Shown here: positions 41,990 through 54,079 of the stretch, piece by piece
How the letters are laid out: each line of letters begins with the position of its first letter
How positions within the stretch are numbered: the stretch's first letter is position 1
Assembly: GCA_948567375.1 (NCBI GenBank)
Contig: OX419759.1
Span: 49,194,593-49,258,592, forward strand
Origin: Lunularia cruciata
Taxonomy: Eukaryota; Streptophyta; Marchantiopsida; Lunulariales; Lunulariaceae
Length of the DNA stretch: 64,000 nucleotides
Direction of reading: 5' to 3'
Position numbers and translations under genes: made by a program
The notes under the pieces: generated by a model
What the model was told of the DNA's origin: nothing
The model's input: the letters and a program-made list of their open reading frames with translations, nothing else
The model's database searches: none

Positions 41990-42897
41990 ACAATTCCATA
42001 GAGCATGGTAAAAGATTGGTTTCTTGTGAGAGATAGGACAGCTAGGAGATATTTAGGTAGGAAATGTGCATATCTTGCTTTCAAACCATTTTTCTAGCTC
42101 TTGTGTTCATTCCTTATTCCAACACAATATCATAGGGTTGTGCATGGGAACATCATCCTCATAATGAAGAGTAAGGTGGCATGATCTACTCTAGTGGACT
42201 ATAACTAGGCTGAGCTTATGTTGTTGGCTATTGAGGCAAAGCTTGTTGTAGTCCAGAGGCAACTTTGGCACCTAGATGGGAGACACTTTTGTGTGACTCA
42301 TGTGGGATAGGTTCTAAACCATTTGTTCATGGAGAGTAGATTTCTTAGGGAAGATGAGATTGTATATAGCATTGGAGGTGCAAAGAAGGAGGTTTATATT
42401 TACAAGAGGGTGGAGGAGCAAGAACTTGCCTGATGAGCAGTTGGGTGAATGAGAGTTTTGTTTTAGTTTAGTGCACCTTTGAGTATGGGTTAGCTAGCCT
42501 TGAGTACATGTTTGTATATTTCTGATTTTTATATATAAATTGTTTTGATTGTTATAAGTAGAAACTTATGGGTAACCCTTCATGGATTATGGATAGTACT
42601 ACATGGTTTTGTCTTGGATTGATATGGTTTGAAAAATTGTGCAAAGGTCATCCTCTTGATGTTAGAGTAGCCAATTCTTATGAGCACTTTGATGATCACC
42701 CTCCTCATGATCCTCCCCATGCATCTTAGTATGTTGATGTATTGGGACCCAGTACCCATTAGGACGATTTATCATCCATATATACTATGCAAAGTGAGAG
42801 TTGAGCTACCTACATTACCATCACTTTTGAGTATCCCTAGAGAGAAGCAAATGCACATTACAGATGATAGTGGATTGGCCTCTTGTGAGAGGAGATA

Positions 42898-42943
<46 letters not shown>

Positions 42944-43540
42944 CATATTAGGCTAGAGAGCACCTTCTGAGTGAAAGGGAGAGTAGGCTACCTTAGCATG
43001 CAATTATACTTGCATGGAGGAAGGAGTAGCTCTGGCTTCAGGAGCACCTTTTGTTTGAGAGAGAGAGAGTAGACTAGTGGAGCAAGAGATGCATTTATGT
43101 ATGGAAGAGAGTACTACTAACAATTAGGTAGTAGAGTTAGTTAGAGTTATTAGGGAGAGAGAAGTAGATGTTAAAGCATGAGTAGAGAGAATCATTGAGT
43201 TGCAAGGACTCATGGGAGATAGTAGGGAGAGAGAAGCGGAATATTGAGTTCAAGAGAATGGTATATGAGAGAGTTCTCCATTACTATGGAACTATTGGAG
43301 AAGACCTAAAAGGGAAGTACATGAGGTGAGGACTCAGCTAAATACTCTTAGGGTAGCATATGAGGATGCTTGCCAAGAGGCTAAAGAGTGGTTAGAGGCA
43401 GAGATGTTATAGTATCCTTAGGAGTTTCCTCAAAAAGAGGTAGAGACTTGGACAGATCATAGTGATGACCCTTATGATGTGGTAGTGGCTCAAAGAGAGG
43501 CTAGTTTAGTTGATATGGGACTCAGATCCTGATCAATGCT
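41990..43540 (+). pseudogene. Unrecognised TE protein, copy 1, with coiled-coil C-terminal part
   Basis: Near 42005 the translation has DWFLVRDRTARRYLGRKCAY followed by LAFKPFF. At 42205-42430 comes AELMLLAIEAKLVVVQRQLW, then THVG, then VLNHLFMESRFLREDEIVYS. Both blocks align with copy 2 at 52385-53014 (DWFPQRDRVAKRYFANECV; LTHLFVEKGYIPKEEVSYLS). Farther on, 43305-43400 is a coiled-coil stretch (REVHEVRTQLNTLRVAYEDA). Stops occur every 30-60 codons. No known catalytic motif is visible and I do not recognise the family. Repetition in the window and TE surroundings make a mobile origin likely. A (GA)n run at 42901-42941 interrupts it. Confidence 0.45.
42901..42941. repeat. (AG)n microsatellite
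   Basis: Twenty uninterrupted AG units. Less regular GAGAGA stretches follow at 43055-43070. Confidence 0.97.
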
Positions 43541-44930
43541 TTGTTAATACATATGGGACTTTGATCCATAGTCCATTTAGAGATCTTAGAATAGAGAGAG
43601 CTCTTATTATAGCTACACCACTACCAACCCAAAAACTTCAAGTTCTTAGTCCAAAGTTCATCATGCTAGAGAGGCTACTACTCCATAAGATGGGAGAGCA
43701 TCATATTTGTAAGCCACTCAATCTAGTCAAACTTGGTTGACTATTATAGGTGGACCAAGAGAGGAGTCTTTTTGCATTTGAGAGAGGATATTGTATCTTG
43801 GAGACCTTGCATTGGGGATGATATTTCACTCCTTCCAAGTTTTTGAAGTACTTACCACAAGTGCTTGTGGATTCAAGAGTGGAAGGCATCTTTGAGTGAT
43901 GAGGTACAGAGACTCTCTTCTTTGAGAAAGTAGATGAATTTATTTAGATTATTCATTCCGAGTATCATTTTCAACAGAAATTTGAGGAGGAAGATTCTAG
44001 TGTTAAATTTGAGTTTTATAGCATTTTTGAGAGATCCTAGTAGACCTCATCTCTTGGAGTAGTGTTCCAAGACCATGAGGAAAAGATGGCACTATTTTAC
44101 CATGCATAATACTTCATGGTATATTTTGCAGCCCAACATTAGAGAGTTTATGGAGTATTTTATCACACACTTTGAAGTGATCATGACAAAGGAGGATGTG
44201 GAGACCCTATAGTGTTTTATGTGGAGCTTGGTCACCTACCTGTAGGAGTTCACATTGGTTCCTATCTGATGGCATGCCTTGCTGAGCCAAATGGATATTA
44301 TGATGAGTTTAGAGCTTTTATGGTTAGACCATATAGTACTTTTACCTCATTAGATTTATCTATCCAACATATATTATTTGTGGATAGTGAGGCTCTTCTT
44401 CATTGCAAGAACCATCCTCATGGAGCTATATATCCTCCATATTTTTTGCCAATACCGTAGTACTTCATACACTTCATAATTTCAACTCCTTGTATCACCT
44501 CTAAATAGATTTAAGGCTTCCACGGCTCCAGCCATTAGGTTACTAGAGGAGGAGTGGACCAATGATAGATTGAGAGATTATAATTATGACCCTTATTAGC
44601 TTTTAGTGTCAACATTTTGTCAACCTTCAATGCATGCTTGGGAAATGGATGTGGTACTATAGTCATTTTTTATTAGATATACCTTATATTGATGATATCA
44701 TTATCCCATGGAGAGATATGCACCATAGATCTTAGGCCTAGCCTTTAGTACCTTTGTATATTGTACACAAGTTTCTCTTTTTTTATATTATATATACTTT
44801 TCTTGTTTATATATTTCTCTTTTATACTTCCAATATTGATTTTTTAACCATTGAGTTTTGATGGAAACTATTGATGTGAAAATGAGTAGAGCAATCCATT
44901 ATGCTTTATAATGTTCTAATGAACTCTAAG
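43541..44930 (+). other. Degenerate protein-like region of unknown origin
   Basis: The frame 44212-44460 is open and protein-like (HLPVGVHIGSYLMACLAEPN; LLHCKNHPHGAIYPPYFLPI). Neighbouring + strand segments from 43840 continue it with stops. It may be the 3' part of the unrecognised protein that starts near 41990, or another TE. No domain could be named. Confidence 0.3.
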
Positions 44931-45019
44931 ATTGAGAGTGTAGAGCATCTTCACACATAAATGGATGGGATATAGATCACGCAAACCACACAAACAAGTT
45001 TGTGCGGACTTGTAATACC

Positions 45020-45313
45020 AATAGCTAGACAGATGATCTAGAGATGAAATTTGGTTTGGCAACATTTTGAAGGATGTTATACATGATGGACTAAGTAGAT
45101 CAGATAGAGGTATCACCAAAAGAGTACTTCTACTAATAGGCCAGAAACCAAAATATGCTTGGAAACTTTAGAATCAATAGCTAGGCATATGATCTAGAGG
45201 TGAAAGTTGGGGTGGTGACATTGGAAGGATGTTACACATGATGGAGAAAGTAGATCAGATAGAGATATCACCAAAAGAGCACTTCTACTAATAGAGCAGA
45301 AGCCAAAATAGGC
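45020..45313. repeat. Tandem duplication, two units of about 150 bp
   Basis: Units 45020-45175 and 45176-45313 both run from AATAGCTAG through GATGATCTAGAG-like, AGTAGATCAGATAGAG and ATCACCAAAAGAG to CTTCTACTAATAG. They differ by some substitutions and a few indels. Confidence 0.85.
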
Positions 45314-45378
45314 CTAAATGGATGAATTAGAAATATGTATATCCCCCCCTCCCAACAAAGAAAAGGCTGAGCTTCCCT

Positions 45379-45404
45379 CCCCCCCCCCCCCCCCCCCCCC
45401 CCCC
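45379..45404. repeat. Poly(C) run of 26
   Basis: Twenty-six consecutive C on the + strand (G on the minus strand). The Pro-rich frame across it (45318-45635) is a by-product. It is the longest homopolymer in the window. Confidence 0.9.
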
Positions 45405-45710
45405 ACAATTTGTCTCACCAAGAGCTTTCCAACGATAACTCACCCACGTGATTTTCAGATTCTTGCAAGATTCCCTCTGGTCAAAGCCTATTTGACCAAT
45501 CAGATGGGGACCAGGACTGACATGTCACCCATCCAAGCAAGTAATCTAAGGGTGGAGCTCGCTGACAGGTCACCTATCCATGTAGCTAATCCTATGGTGG
45601 AGCTTCCTTGGAGGAGATCCTTTTTGACTATATAATAAAGAAGGTGCTCCTTGGGGCATCGGAGTTTGAGTGTGGAATTTTTGTTTTCTCTATTATGTTT
45701 CTCTATCCTT
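45405..45710. repeat. Dispersed repeat, inverted relative to 29950-30230
   Basis: This shows two internal near-repeats of GCTGACA(T/G)GTCACC(C/T)ATCCA (45517 and 45563). Its reverse complement matches 29950-30230 block by block. Function unknown; it may be the terminal region of a TE. Confidence 0.5.
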
Positions 45711-48700
45711 GGAATATTACTGGACTGCATGTATTGATGTGTCCATGCAAACCAAGTTTTGGGTTAATGGTGCAAACAAAAAATAGAGCTTTATGCATTA
45801 AATGACAAGATTTAAAGAATTTTTGCACATGAGTGTCATACAAGGGTGCCTTTGGTAATGTGGTAGTTTGCAGTTTTATAGCTTAAATTGGCACAAGAGA
45901 GTCACTTTGGAAATCAAATGTGTTTTGCATGTTGTATAGTTCTCATATTCTACAATTCTTATATCATAATCAAATATGTTATGCATATAAAAATGGGTAA
46001 ATTCTGTAGGGAGAGAACTACTTGATGATTCACATTCAAATAATCATTACCAAGGAGGAAACATGTTGTATATGTTGTAAACATCTTGTATAAAAATAAA
46101 TAAACTTTATATATAAAATAAGTTTACATTGGAAGGTCCCTTAGCATACAAGAGCTCTTTACTAAACTCTCCGACTCTTGCCTGTTCCTCACTCAGCCTT
46201 GTTTCAACAAGCATAGGTGAGCATACTAGGGCTCCTAAGTATACTTTCCAACTCTTGACTATTCCTCACTCTCATTCTAACTAACACAAGGAGCAAAATA
46301 GGGAGTACAATCGGGAACAATGAACTTGGGGTCCACATGTAACTACTACTAGAGCAACCATAATTGTTTGAATCTATATTGGATAACATGGTAATAATAC
46401 ATTTGATCTCCTCTAGAGATTTTCTTGCACTAGCTAGTCCAAGTGTCATGGCATAAAAGCATTTTGATTTGGCCTCACTCCTTTTGATTTGGAAAAATAT
46501 TTTGCTTTAGACTTGATTTCTCTACCTTCAAGTTCTCCTTGGACTCTACTTCTCTTTTATGTTTCTCTACCACTTGCAAAGCTTCAATCTATGCTATTTT
46601 ACATCTCTCCTTGGATTCTATTGACTCAATTCTCAATTTATTGTGATTAGCTAGATCTTATGACAATGAAGCTAGAGCAAGTGGGGGCCATCTTGGAAGC
46701 TTTTGAGTTCCTTTTTCTCTTTCAAGAGTTGACTTCCTTCTTATTAGATGTTTCTTATGCATTCTCCCACTCCTCTTTCTCCTCGGTGCATCTCTAGTTG
46801 GCTCCTCATAATGAAATTCTTGATTCTCTCCTTTTTGATTCTCTTTGACTCTTGCTCTTTGATTCTCCTCCACTTTGTGTCACTCTTTGTGCTCCATTTC
46901 CTCTCAAGATATTCTCTTTTGCTTATGGAGTATAGGAGTGTTGCTTGGCTTTTCTTCCATCAAGCATGGATTGTCATCCTTGTCAAGAACTCCCAATGAC
47001 CCACATTCACAATTTCTAAATTTACACATGCAATTTAGAGAATCATCCAAGTGCCCTTGGGTGCTTGGGATGCTAATTGAAATTGATTCTTCAAGAGAAT
47101 TTTCTCCCATTTTTTCATTGGCTTCCTTTAGTGTCACAACAAGGTATGTTCTATCCATGAACTGAAAGTCCTCTTGAATATGACCAATACCAACCAATGT
47201 GGAGGGAGATATATTGGCCCTACCTCCAACATTGAATCCATCTTTCAAAGAATGGACAAAGATAATTGAGTTTATCCTCAATGTTTTCCATCCTCACTTC
47301 AAGTCCTTATCGATGAGACCCCTTCCTGATACAATTGTTTTTCTATTCTCAAATATCTTTGTACAATTTCAAGTAGAGTCCATTTTTTGTACAACTGATC
47401 AGTGTAGATAGAGGGTGGAAATCCTCTATCATGCCTAACCATGTAAGTGGCAATGTAGCTAAATGTTGTGCATTTTTGGATTAGTTTTTACTATTTCTTC
47501 CATGGATCTGGCTAAAGTGCTTGAGATCTTCCAAAGTATTTGTGAGTAGTGGTGATAAGCAATCCTAAATTGGTCATCTTGCCCTTTGTTGTTGTTCCCA
47601 AGCTACTCAAAGTGCATTCTACAATCTTGACCATGGGCTTGAATAAAAACACCCTTTGATCCTTTGCTTGTTGCATTTGAATGGTCAAGTGGGATAGACA
47701 CAACCATCTTCTCAAGTAATTCTTGAATCAAACAAGGAGATGAGGGAAGGGACCACATTCAGATGGCAGAGTAAAGGTGTACAAGGGAATAAGAGTTTCA
47801 TCCATGTTTCCAAGGTATAAGAAGCAAATCTAGATTTTGATTTCAATTTGCTTATGCAACCTCTATTACTATCTTGTGTTGGGATTGTTGGGCAATAGGT
47901 GGCATGTTTCCTCACCAATTCTAACACCTTCAAAGAATAACAAAAAGTTCTAACTCGTAAGGTACTATTTTGAACCATTCTAACCTGCCTAACATGTCAA
48001 GCCCTTCTAACCTGCTTGATGGCTATAATGAAATGTGAGCTCAAGGAAGACTAATTTTTTTTTCAAATATGACTAAGGACATGAGATGATTTACAAACCA
48101 AACTTAACAAATAATTTTCCATTACACACACTCTCTCTCTCTTGCTTCTATTTCTTTTTGACTTAATATGAATGGTTAGCATAATATGGGTAGTTAGAAT
48201 TAACTCCATATCACATTGCTAATTAAGGCTCACATCTCAATAATAAACTAGCCGGAAAATTAATCATAATGGGGGGTTTCAAAAGTAGTTTTGCAAAGCT
48301 TTGTATATTTTCATATAGGTTTTTACAAAGTGTTTACTAAATTGGTATGGGATGAGGGCGGGAGGAAGGAGAGAACCACTACAAAGTACAATCCAAGTTC
48401 CTTATTATTAGCAAACTCCATAAGAAGTGGTTCATAAGAAATAAGAGATATAGAGTTTTCCATTAGCATCCCATAAAGAATTACATTTTAGGGTTAATAA
48501 AGTGTCAGGTTTAGGGTGAATCTGGTTGCCACCTAAAGAAGGAGATGATTCTTCTCTAGATGTACAAGCATAACATGATGTACAAGGACAAGAATAAGAA
48601 ATTGATGGCAGAGTGAGAAGAATTTGTGCAAGGTGGGATGGAAGGACAAGGAGTGAATTCTGTTGAAGCGCAATCCAAATTCCATAATTTTCTTGTTCAA

Positions 48701-48999
48701 ATAGTACAAGTTCCAATGAATTTCTTATTTTGCTCTCTTGTTCATTGTGTAGAGAATGTGAAGATAGTAGAGCTTGTTGAGAGATAGCACCTATGGGTGT
48801 TATTTTCTAGATTCAAGAATTGGGGAGAACAAATTAGAACATTCCAAGAGGTAGCACTTGTGGAGAACTAATTAGAAACATTAGGAAATGTATACAATGG
48901 ATTGTACAATTAGATTGGAGATATCACCGCATGGACTAGAAGACAAAGATGAAGATTAAGATGAAGAGGGAGATTTAGATATGCTAGAATTATTCATTA
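45711..48999. other. AT-rich TE-like interval with unrecognised minus-strand frames
   Basis: Minus-strand frames at 47978-47712, 47715-47512, 47281-46904 and 46873-46658 follow one another in transcription order and could be one decayed gene. The best stretch (47281-46904) has FMDRTYLVVTLKEANEKMGE and CMCKFRNCECGSLGVLDKDD, a Cys cluster that matches no zinc finger class I can name; 46873-46658 is Lys/Arg/Glu-rich. From 48000 to 49000 nothing is visible. Confidence 0.3.
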
Positions 49000-50250
49000 G
49001 TGGGTGGGAGTATGCACATAGACATAGGTACTTAGAACCCAAAGTTACATACCCTTGTAGTCAAGAATTTGTGATGAAATATTTTAGAAGTCTGGATGTG
49101 AAGGCCTTTCGTCTGCTGACTAGAATGGATGTTGATTCCTTTCTAACATTAGTAGACTAATAAAAACTCACTGTGTTTTATTAAAGGACTATTGGTGGAA
49201 GCAAACACAAGTGTGGATCCAAGTAGCTCTAGCTCTTAATAGATTTGGGCATCATGGTAATGGAGCTTGCATTGCAAGGAGGTTAAATATTTGGGTCATT
49301 ATTGTGGGTTCAACAATTGCCTTTACCAACATAGTTATGATAGCCATATTAAATTTTATGAAAAGTCAAGTGGCACGGCTTGAGCACAAGGAGAGGAGGA
49401 GAATATCATTAGTTTTTTGCACACATAGGTTTCCCTAGTTGTGTTGGTTTGGTAAATGGAACTTTGTTTCATCTTGCAGCTCAACCCACAATGGATAGAA
49501 AAATCTATTCCAGCAGAAAGTGCTCATATTCCATAAATGACCAAGTGATTTGTGATGATAAAAGGAGAATTGTACATTTTACAAGAGGTAAGTGTTTAAT
49601 ATCTAGTTCAAATAACTATTTTGTTTTGTTCTTTTTTTTTAGTTCATTAGCATTGGTGCACCTTCTTGTACATTTGCCATGATTTAATTAAAGGTTAGAT
49701 TTGATTTGTTTATTTGCAAGAATGTCAAGGTCATGTCATAACATGACATGTTTGAAAAATTCATCATTATGGAAGGATTTGAAATGGAGAGGGGGATGTC
49801 TTAGTTTTGAGGCCAAAGAGTACCTTTTAGGTGATTTCTGTTATGTACCCATGCATCACTTAGTACTAGCTTTCAAGCATGCTCGAATGGAAGACAAGCC
49901 AGCGTTCAAAAAATATTTGTTGAAGGCAAGGGTGATAAATGAGCATTTATAAGAGTATTGAAATGTAGATGATATTCTCTTTGGGATTTGAGAGTGCAAC
50001 TTAAAGAAAAAAGTAGAAATGCATATTTGTTAAAGTGGGTTTTATTTTATATTATTTTATATAAAATTTATATAAATAGGTCAAATTTTTGGTTCAAAGA
50101 TGAGGGCGGATTTGTAGAGGAAACTCAAATAGATTCAGTAATGTCTCTTAATGGAATGGAACTTGTTAGAGAAGAAAGTAGGTCAAGGATGATGCAACAA
50201 TGCCTTGCTCATCATCTTGAGTATATGGAATGGGAACATGTTTCTCAATA
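49000..50250 (+). pseudogene. PIF/Harbinger transposase, second copy, degenerate
   Basis: Blocks in order: FRLLTRMDVDSFLTLVD (49110); ALALNRFGHHGNGACIARRL (49222); STIAFTNIVMIAI (49310); CVGLVNGTLFHLA (49440), where the first catalytic Asp of VDGT is Asn; SINDQVICDDKRRI (49530); a GTAAG..AG intron-like stretch (from 49588); YLLGDFCYVP with the second Asp (49826); and KYLLKARVINEHL with the third acidic residue (49911). Harbinger transposases cut and paste the element by DDE chemistry and usually need a Myb-like partner. The D-to-N change, stops and shifts mean that this copy is dead. TIRs and the expected 3-bp target duplication were not found. Confidence 0.75.
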
Positions 50251-52384
50251 ATAAAAATTCCATTCTATTATTCTTCTTTAATTGCTCAAGAATATAGATC
50301 TAGTATTGTTTCTAATATTATTTCCATCAATGATCATAACATCAAGTTTACAATTTAGTATTCCAAGTTTGGCAGGTTGCTACACATTGCAGATTTTATT
50401 TTATTTACAGTTCATTATTCTAAGGTTAGCAAGCTATTTGTCATTAAACACCAATTGTGGATCTTATGTAAGAAGGAAAGAAGACATTGGGTGATACTTG
50501 GTGTGCACTTATAGGCATTGGGTGACACCCAATATGTACTTGTAGGCACTAAGTGACGTCCAATGTGCAGATGCTTGATGATGTTGGGTGATGCCCTATG
50601 TATTTTGGATGGCGTTGATTGGTAGGGTGGCGCCTATTGATGCTCAGCATAATAGAGAAAAGTTGCACGTAGATGCTAATTGGTGCCCGTTGTCACTTAG
50701 TGTAGTGTGTAAATTTGATATTATATAGGCTTTTGCCTGTCAATGCTTGATGGTGCCTATCATCATGTGATGGCACTCATAGGCACTCATAGGTGCCCCT
50801 TCTTGAGGTAATGTTTGGGTGCACTGGTTAGTGATGTGGCATATTGCATGTCGTTGTTAGTTGTCGCTCGAGATTCTAAAATTTCTCCTTGAATTCAGGT
50901 TCTTCTTAGTAAAATATGATTTTTTAAGTGCAACATATAGATTTATTTTCTCATGGGAATGATTATATAAACTCTACTCTTGCAAAGAATTTTCACAATT
51001 CATCAATTTATTTGCAATTGAGCCATTTTGGGGAATGTTTTTGGGAAAAGAAGTTATTCGCACTCAACTAACAATTTGGGGTTTTCAAAGGAGGAGAGCA
51101 ATTTGGATTTTTCAAAGGGTGCACTCATTTGAGTGTTGTTTGAGTTTTGGGAGAAGAATAAGGAGTTTGAGTCGTTGAGTTTGGGAGAGATTGGCATTTC
51201 CAGACCAGATTTGCTTTTCGAGACCAAGATATGGAAGTTTGCAAAAGGAGAGGAGAGGAGAGGGTTTGGGAGAATTTTAGGAGAGCAAAAGAAGAGTTTC
51301 TGAAATTTAAAGTGAGAGGTGAGAGGAGAGCAAGGAGCAGGTGCAAGTGAGAGGGAAGCAAGGAGCCCAAGAATTTATAAAATCAAGTTTCTTCCAAGTT
51401 CCAAAATTTCACTAAAGTCTCCATTGCAAAAACTTGGAGTTATGAGAAATATCAATAGTGAGAACATGAGCAATACTCAAGAAGGAGGTTGGTTAATCAA
51501 TTTCCACACCATTCAACACCCAAAAAACTTCATAGCATGGTGTTGGATGGATAAACACTAAGCTTGATTTGCTATTGCTGGAATAAGGAGGTTGATCTTG
51601 ATGTAATCAGCCTCAAAATAGCCCTTGGCCTCCATTACCAATATCAAGAGGTATTCTTCTTCTCTATATATATATATATTATTTTTATTATTTTTATTAT
51701 TTTTTCCAAATTTTGAAAGTTCAAATCTCTTTTTTAGTTTTTCTTGAAAGTTTAGAGTCCCAATTATCAGTGCCTACGGGCATCACTTGGTGTTGACACA
51801 AGGAGTCATTGTCTCGTAGTGACTCCTTGTGTCTCCTTATATCTTCTTGTGTCTCCTTGTGCTTCCCCATATTGCTTTGTGTTGTCCACACTAAACCTTG
51901 TTTTTGTCATGCTGCACCAAATGGTGTCATCCGGCAACGCTTTGTATATTTTGCTGATTATTCCCTATCCCACAGCAGCACCTAGCACTATTTTGCCTTT
52001 CTAGCAACACCAATCGCATCACCTCATGTTATTAGGCATCTCCTTGCATTGCCCGCACTTAACTTCTTTTGAAAAGTTTAGGTTTTGTTACGTTGATGGG
52101 CATCATCTAGCGCCATTTTGGGGTTTGTTTGATTTTGCCTCATCCTACAATGCCGTTGGGTGCCGCTGCACCTATATGCCAACACCAACAAGCATCACCT
52201 CACAACAATCTTACAACAATTTCTTGTCCCCCCATGGCCATAGGCGGCATCCTATGGCATCCCTTCATTTTTTTTGTTGTCCAAGGATGCCATTGGGAGG
52301 CGTCTAGCTCCTTCTTTGTATGAGTAATGAGGCTTATACTTTTTTGGTTGGTGATTTTTACATGTACTTGCATGTATAGAGTTT
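50251..52384. other. Interval with degenerate GGTGCC/GGCATC-type repeats
   Basis: Positions 50470-50870 repeat words such as TTGGGTGATGCC, GGCACTAAGTGACG and GGTGCCC at irregular spacing. Positions 51770-52310 hold similar words in the other orientation. An AT microsatellite lies at 51664-51712. No gene is recognised; the short frames have low-complexity products. Confidence 0.4.
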
Positions 52385-53014
52385 GTGAGTTCTTGGGACA
52401 AGAATTCTTGCATAGGTTTGGTTAAACGGAGGCAATTTCAATTGACTATGGATATAGTTGGAGATGTACTTGCAATGCCAAGAGGGAGGACACCAAGAAG
52501 GAGAATTGTTCCTTACATAGTTGTTTCAGATTGGTTTCCACAAAGAGATAGGGTTGCAAAGAGGTATTTTGCAAATGAATGTGTGTAGCTTGCATTTAGT
52601 GCTTTCTTCAAGTTGATGGGTGGACTTGTGGCACCAACTATTTGGCCCAAGATTCAACATGGGCATTTGGTTCTCAACACCAAGACAAAGTTGAGGAGAT
52701 TTGGTGTGAAGGATTATGATTAGGGTGAGTTAGAACTTCAAGCTATCACTACAAAGTTGGGGATTTTGCAAAGCCAATTGAGGAGACCAAGGGATGTAGG
52801 TTCAAAGTCACCTTCCTTGGGTAGATACTCACTCACCTCTTTGTGGAGAAGGGTTACATTCCTAAGGAGGAAGTGTCCTACTTGAGTGATGGAGAGGAGG
52901 GGATTATATGCGATGAAGAGGATGATGATGATCATGAGGATGGAGAGGGTGAGGACAAAGACATGAGTATTGATGATGGGAAGGATGAGGGAGAGAATGA
53001 GGATAGTGAGTGAC
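52385..53014 (+). pseudogene. Unrecognised TE protein, copy 2, with acidic C-terminus
   Basis: The first 67 codons are open (SSWDKNSCIGLVKRRQFQLT; VSDWFPQRDRVAKRYFANEC) and continue after one stop with FSAFFKLMGG and FGVKDYD. After a frameshift near 52765 the reading goes on (KPIEETKGCRFKVTFLG, then LTHLFVEKGYIPKEEVSYLS) and ends in a strongly acidic tail of Asp, Glu and Gly before a stop at 53012. It aligns with copy 1 at 41990-42430 over most of its length. The acidic tail is not seen in copy 1. The family is not recognised; no catalytic motif is evident. Confidence 0.5.
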
Positions 53015-54079
53015 TTATTAGATTTGAGTTTTGGCATATTTTTGAATGTTTTCATTGTTTAAAAACATAAAAGGTTCTATTTTATACACCATTATTGGAT
53101 TTAATAAATGAGTTAATTTAACATACCTTTTAATGAACTTGTGTATTCACTGGTGTATTTTTTTTCTACTTTTATTTACACTTTGCTCCACTCTCATTCC
53201 TTATATCACTTGAAGTTCATTGCTCTTGAATATTTATAATTAGGCATCACCAAGCGCTTAAGTGCACCACCCGTTAACAACGGATGCCATTGCATATTGC
53301 CCTAAACCCAACCACCATCACTCACCTTCAATGCACACTTTGGTGCATGGCACCTCACGGTATTGGGTGGCATCCGGTGGCATTGGGCACCTACGTGTAC
53401 CTCTAAATTGGCATCACTTGGCACCTATGCATGCTACCCGCTCATAATGGGTGCCATTGCACATCTCCCATTCCCAACTAGCATCACTAAACTTTGGCAC
53501 ACACTTTTCAATGTGTGGCACCTAATGGCAATAGGCAGGATGAGGTACCACTAGGCACCAACAAGCAACAGTGTGTGTCATAGTCATAATACACAACACT
53601 TAATCATAATACAAGTCAATTTAACTCATCTTAATTATACACATACTAGGGTTACATTGTGGTGGTATCATATTTGTTGTCACTTGAGTATGAATTTAGA
53701 GCAGGATTTTTTTGCTTGGGACTATAATTTGTAGCAAAAGGCTTGATTTCATGCTGAACTTGAGTTAGCACTTTGAAATACTATATTATTTCCTCAAAAG
53801 GTTTGTCTACATGTAGGAGACTCATTTTGATTTCATGAGTACACTTTGAATCTAAACTCATCTCCTTGAAACTGTGTTTGTTTGGCATAACTTTCCTTTT
53901 ATCGGCACTCCATTTCTTCTCAATTTCAACTTTCATATTCTTTGTCTATAATCTAACACACTCAGCCTCTATTTTCATCAATGCTTTCTCTCTTTTCTTC
54001 ATGTCGGTGGCTTCTAGTTCAACTAGTTGTAACCTATTCCTAGATTTTATAGTATCGGCCTTCAACATGGTGATCTTTG
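53015..54079. other. Interval with GGCACC-type repeats
   Basis: Positions 53230-53580 repeat GGCACCTA, GGTGCCATTG and GGCATCAC(C/T) words, in the orientation opposite to 50470-50870. Nothing else is recognised. Confidence 0.35.

Noticed and set aside
42772..42963. Minus-strand Leu-Ser repeat frame
   Set aside because: Produced by the (AG)20 microsatellite.
45318..45635. Proline-rich frame
   Set aside because: Produced by the poly(C) tract; no other coding sign.
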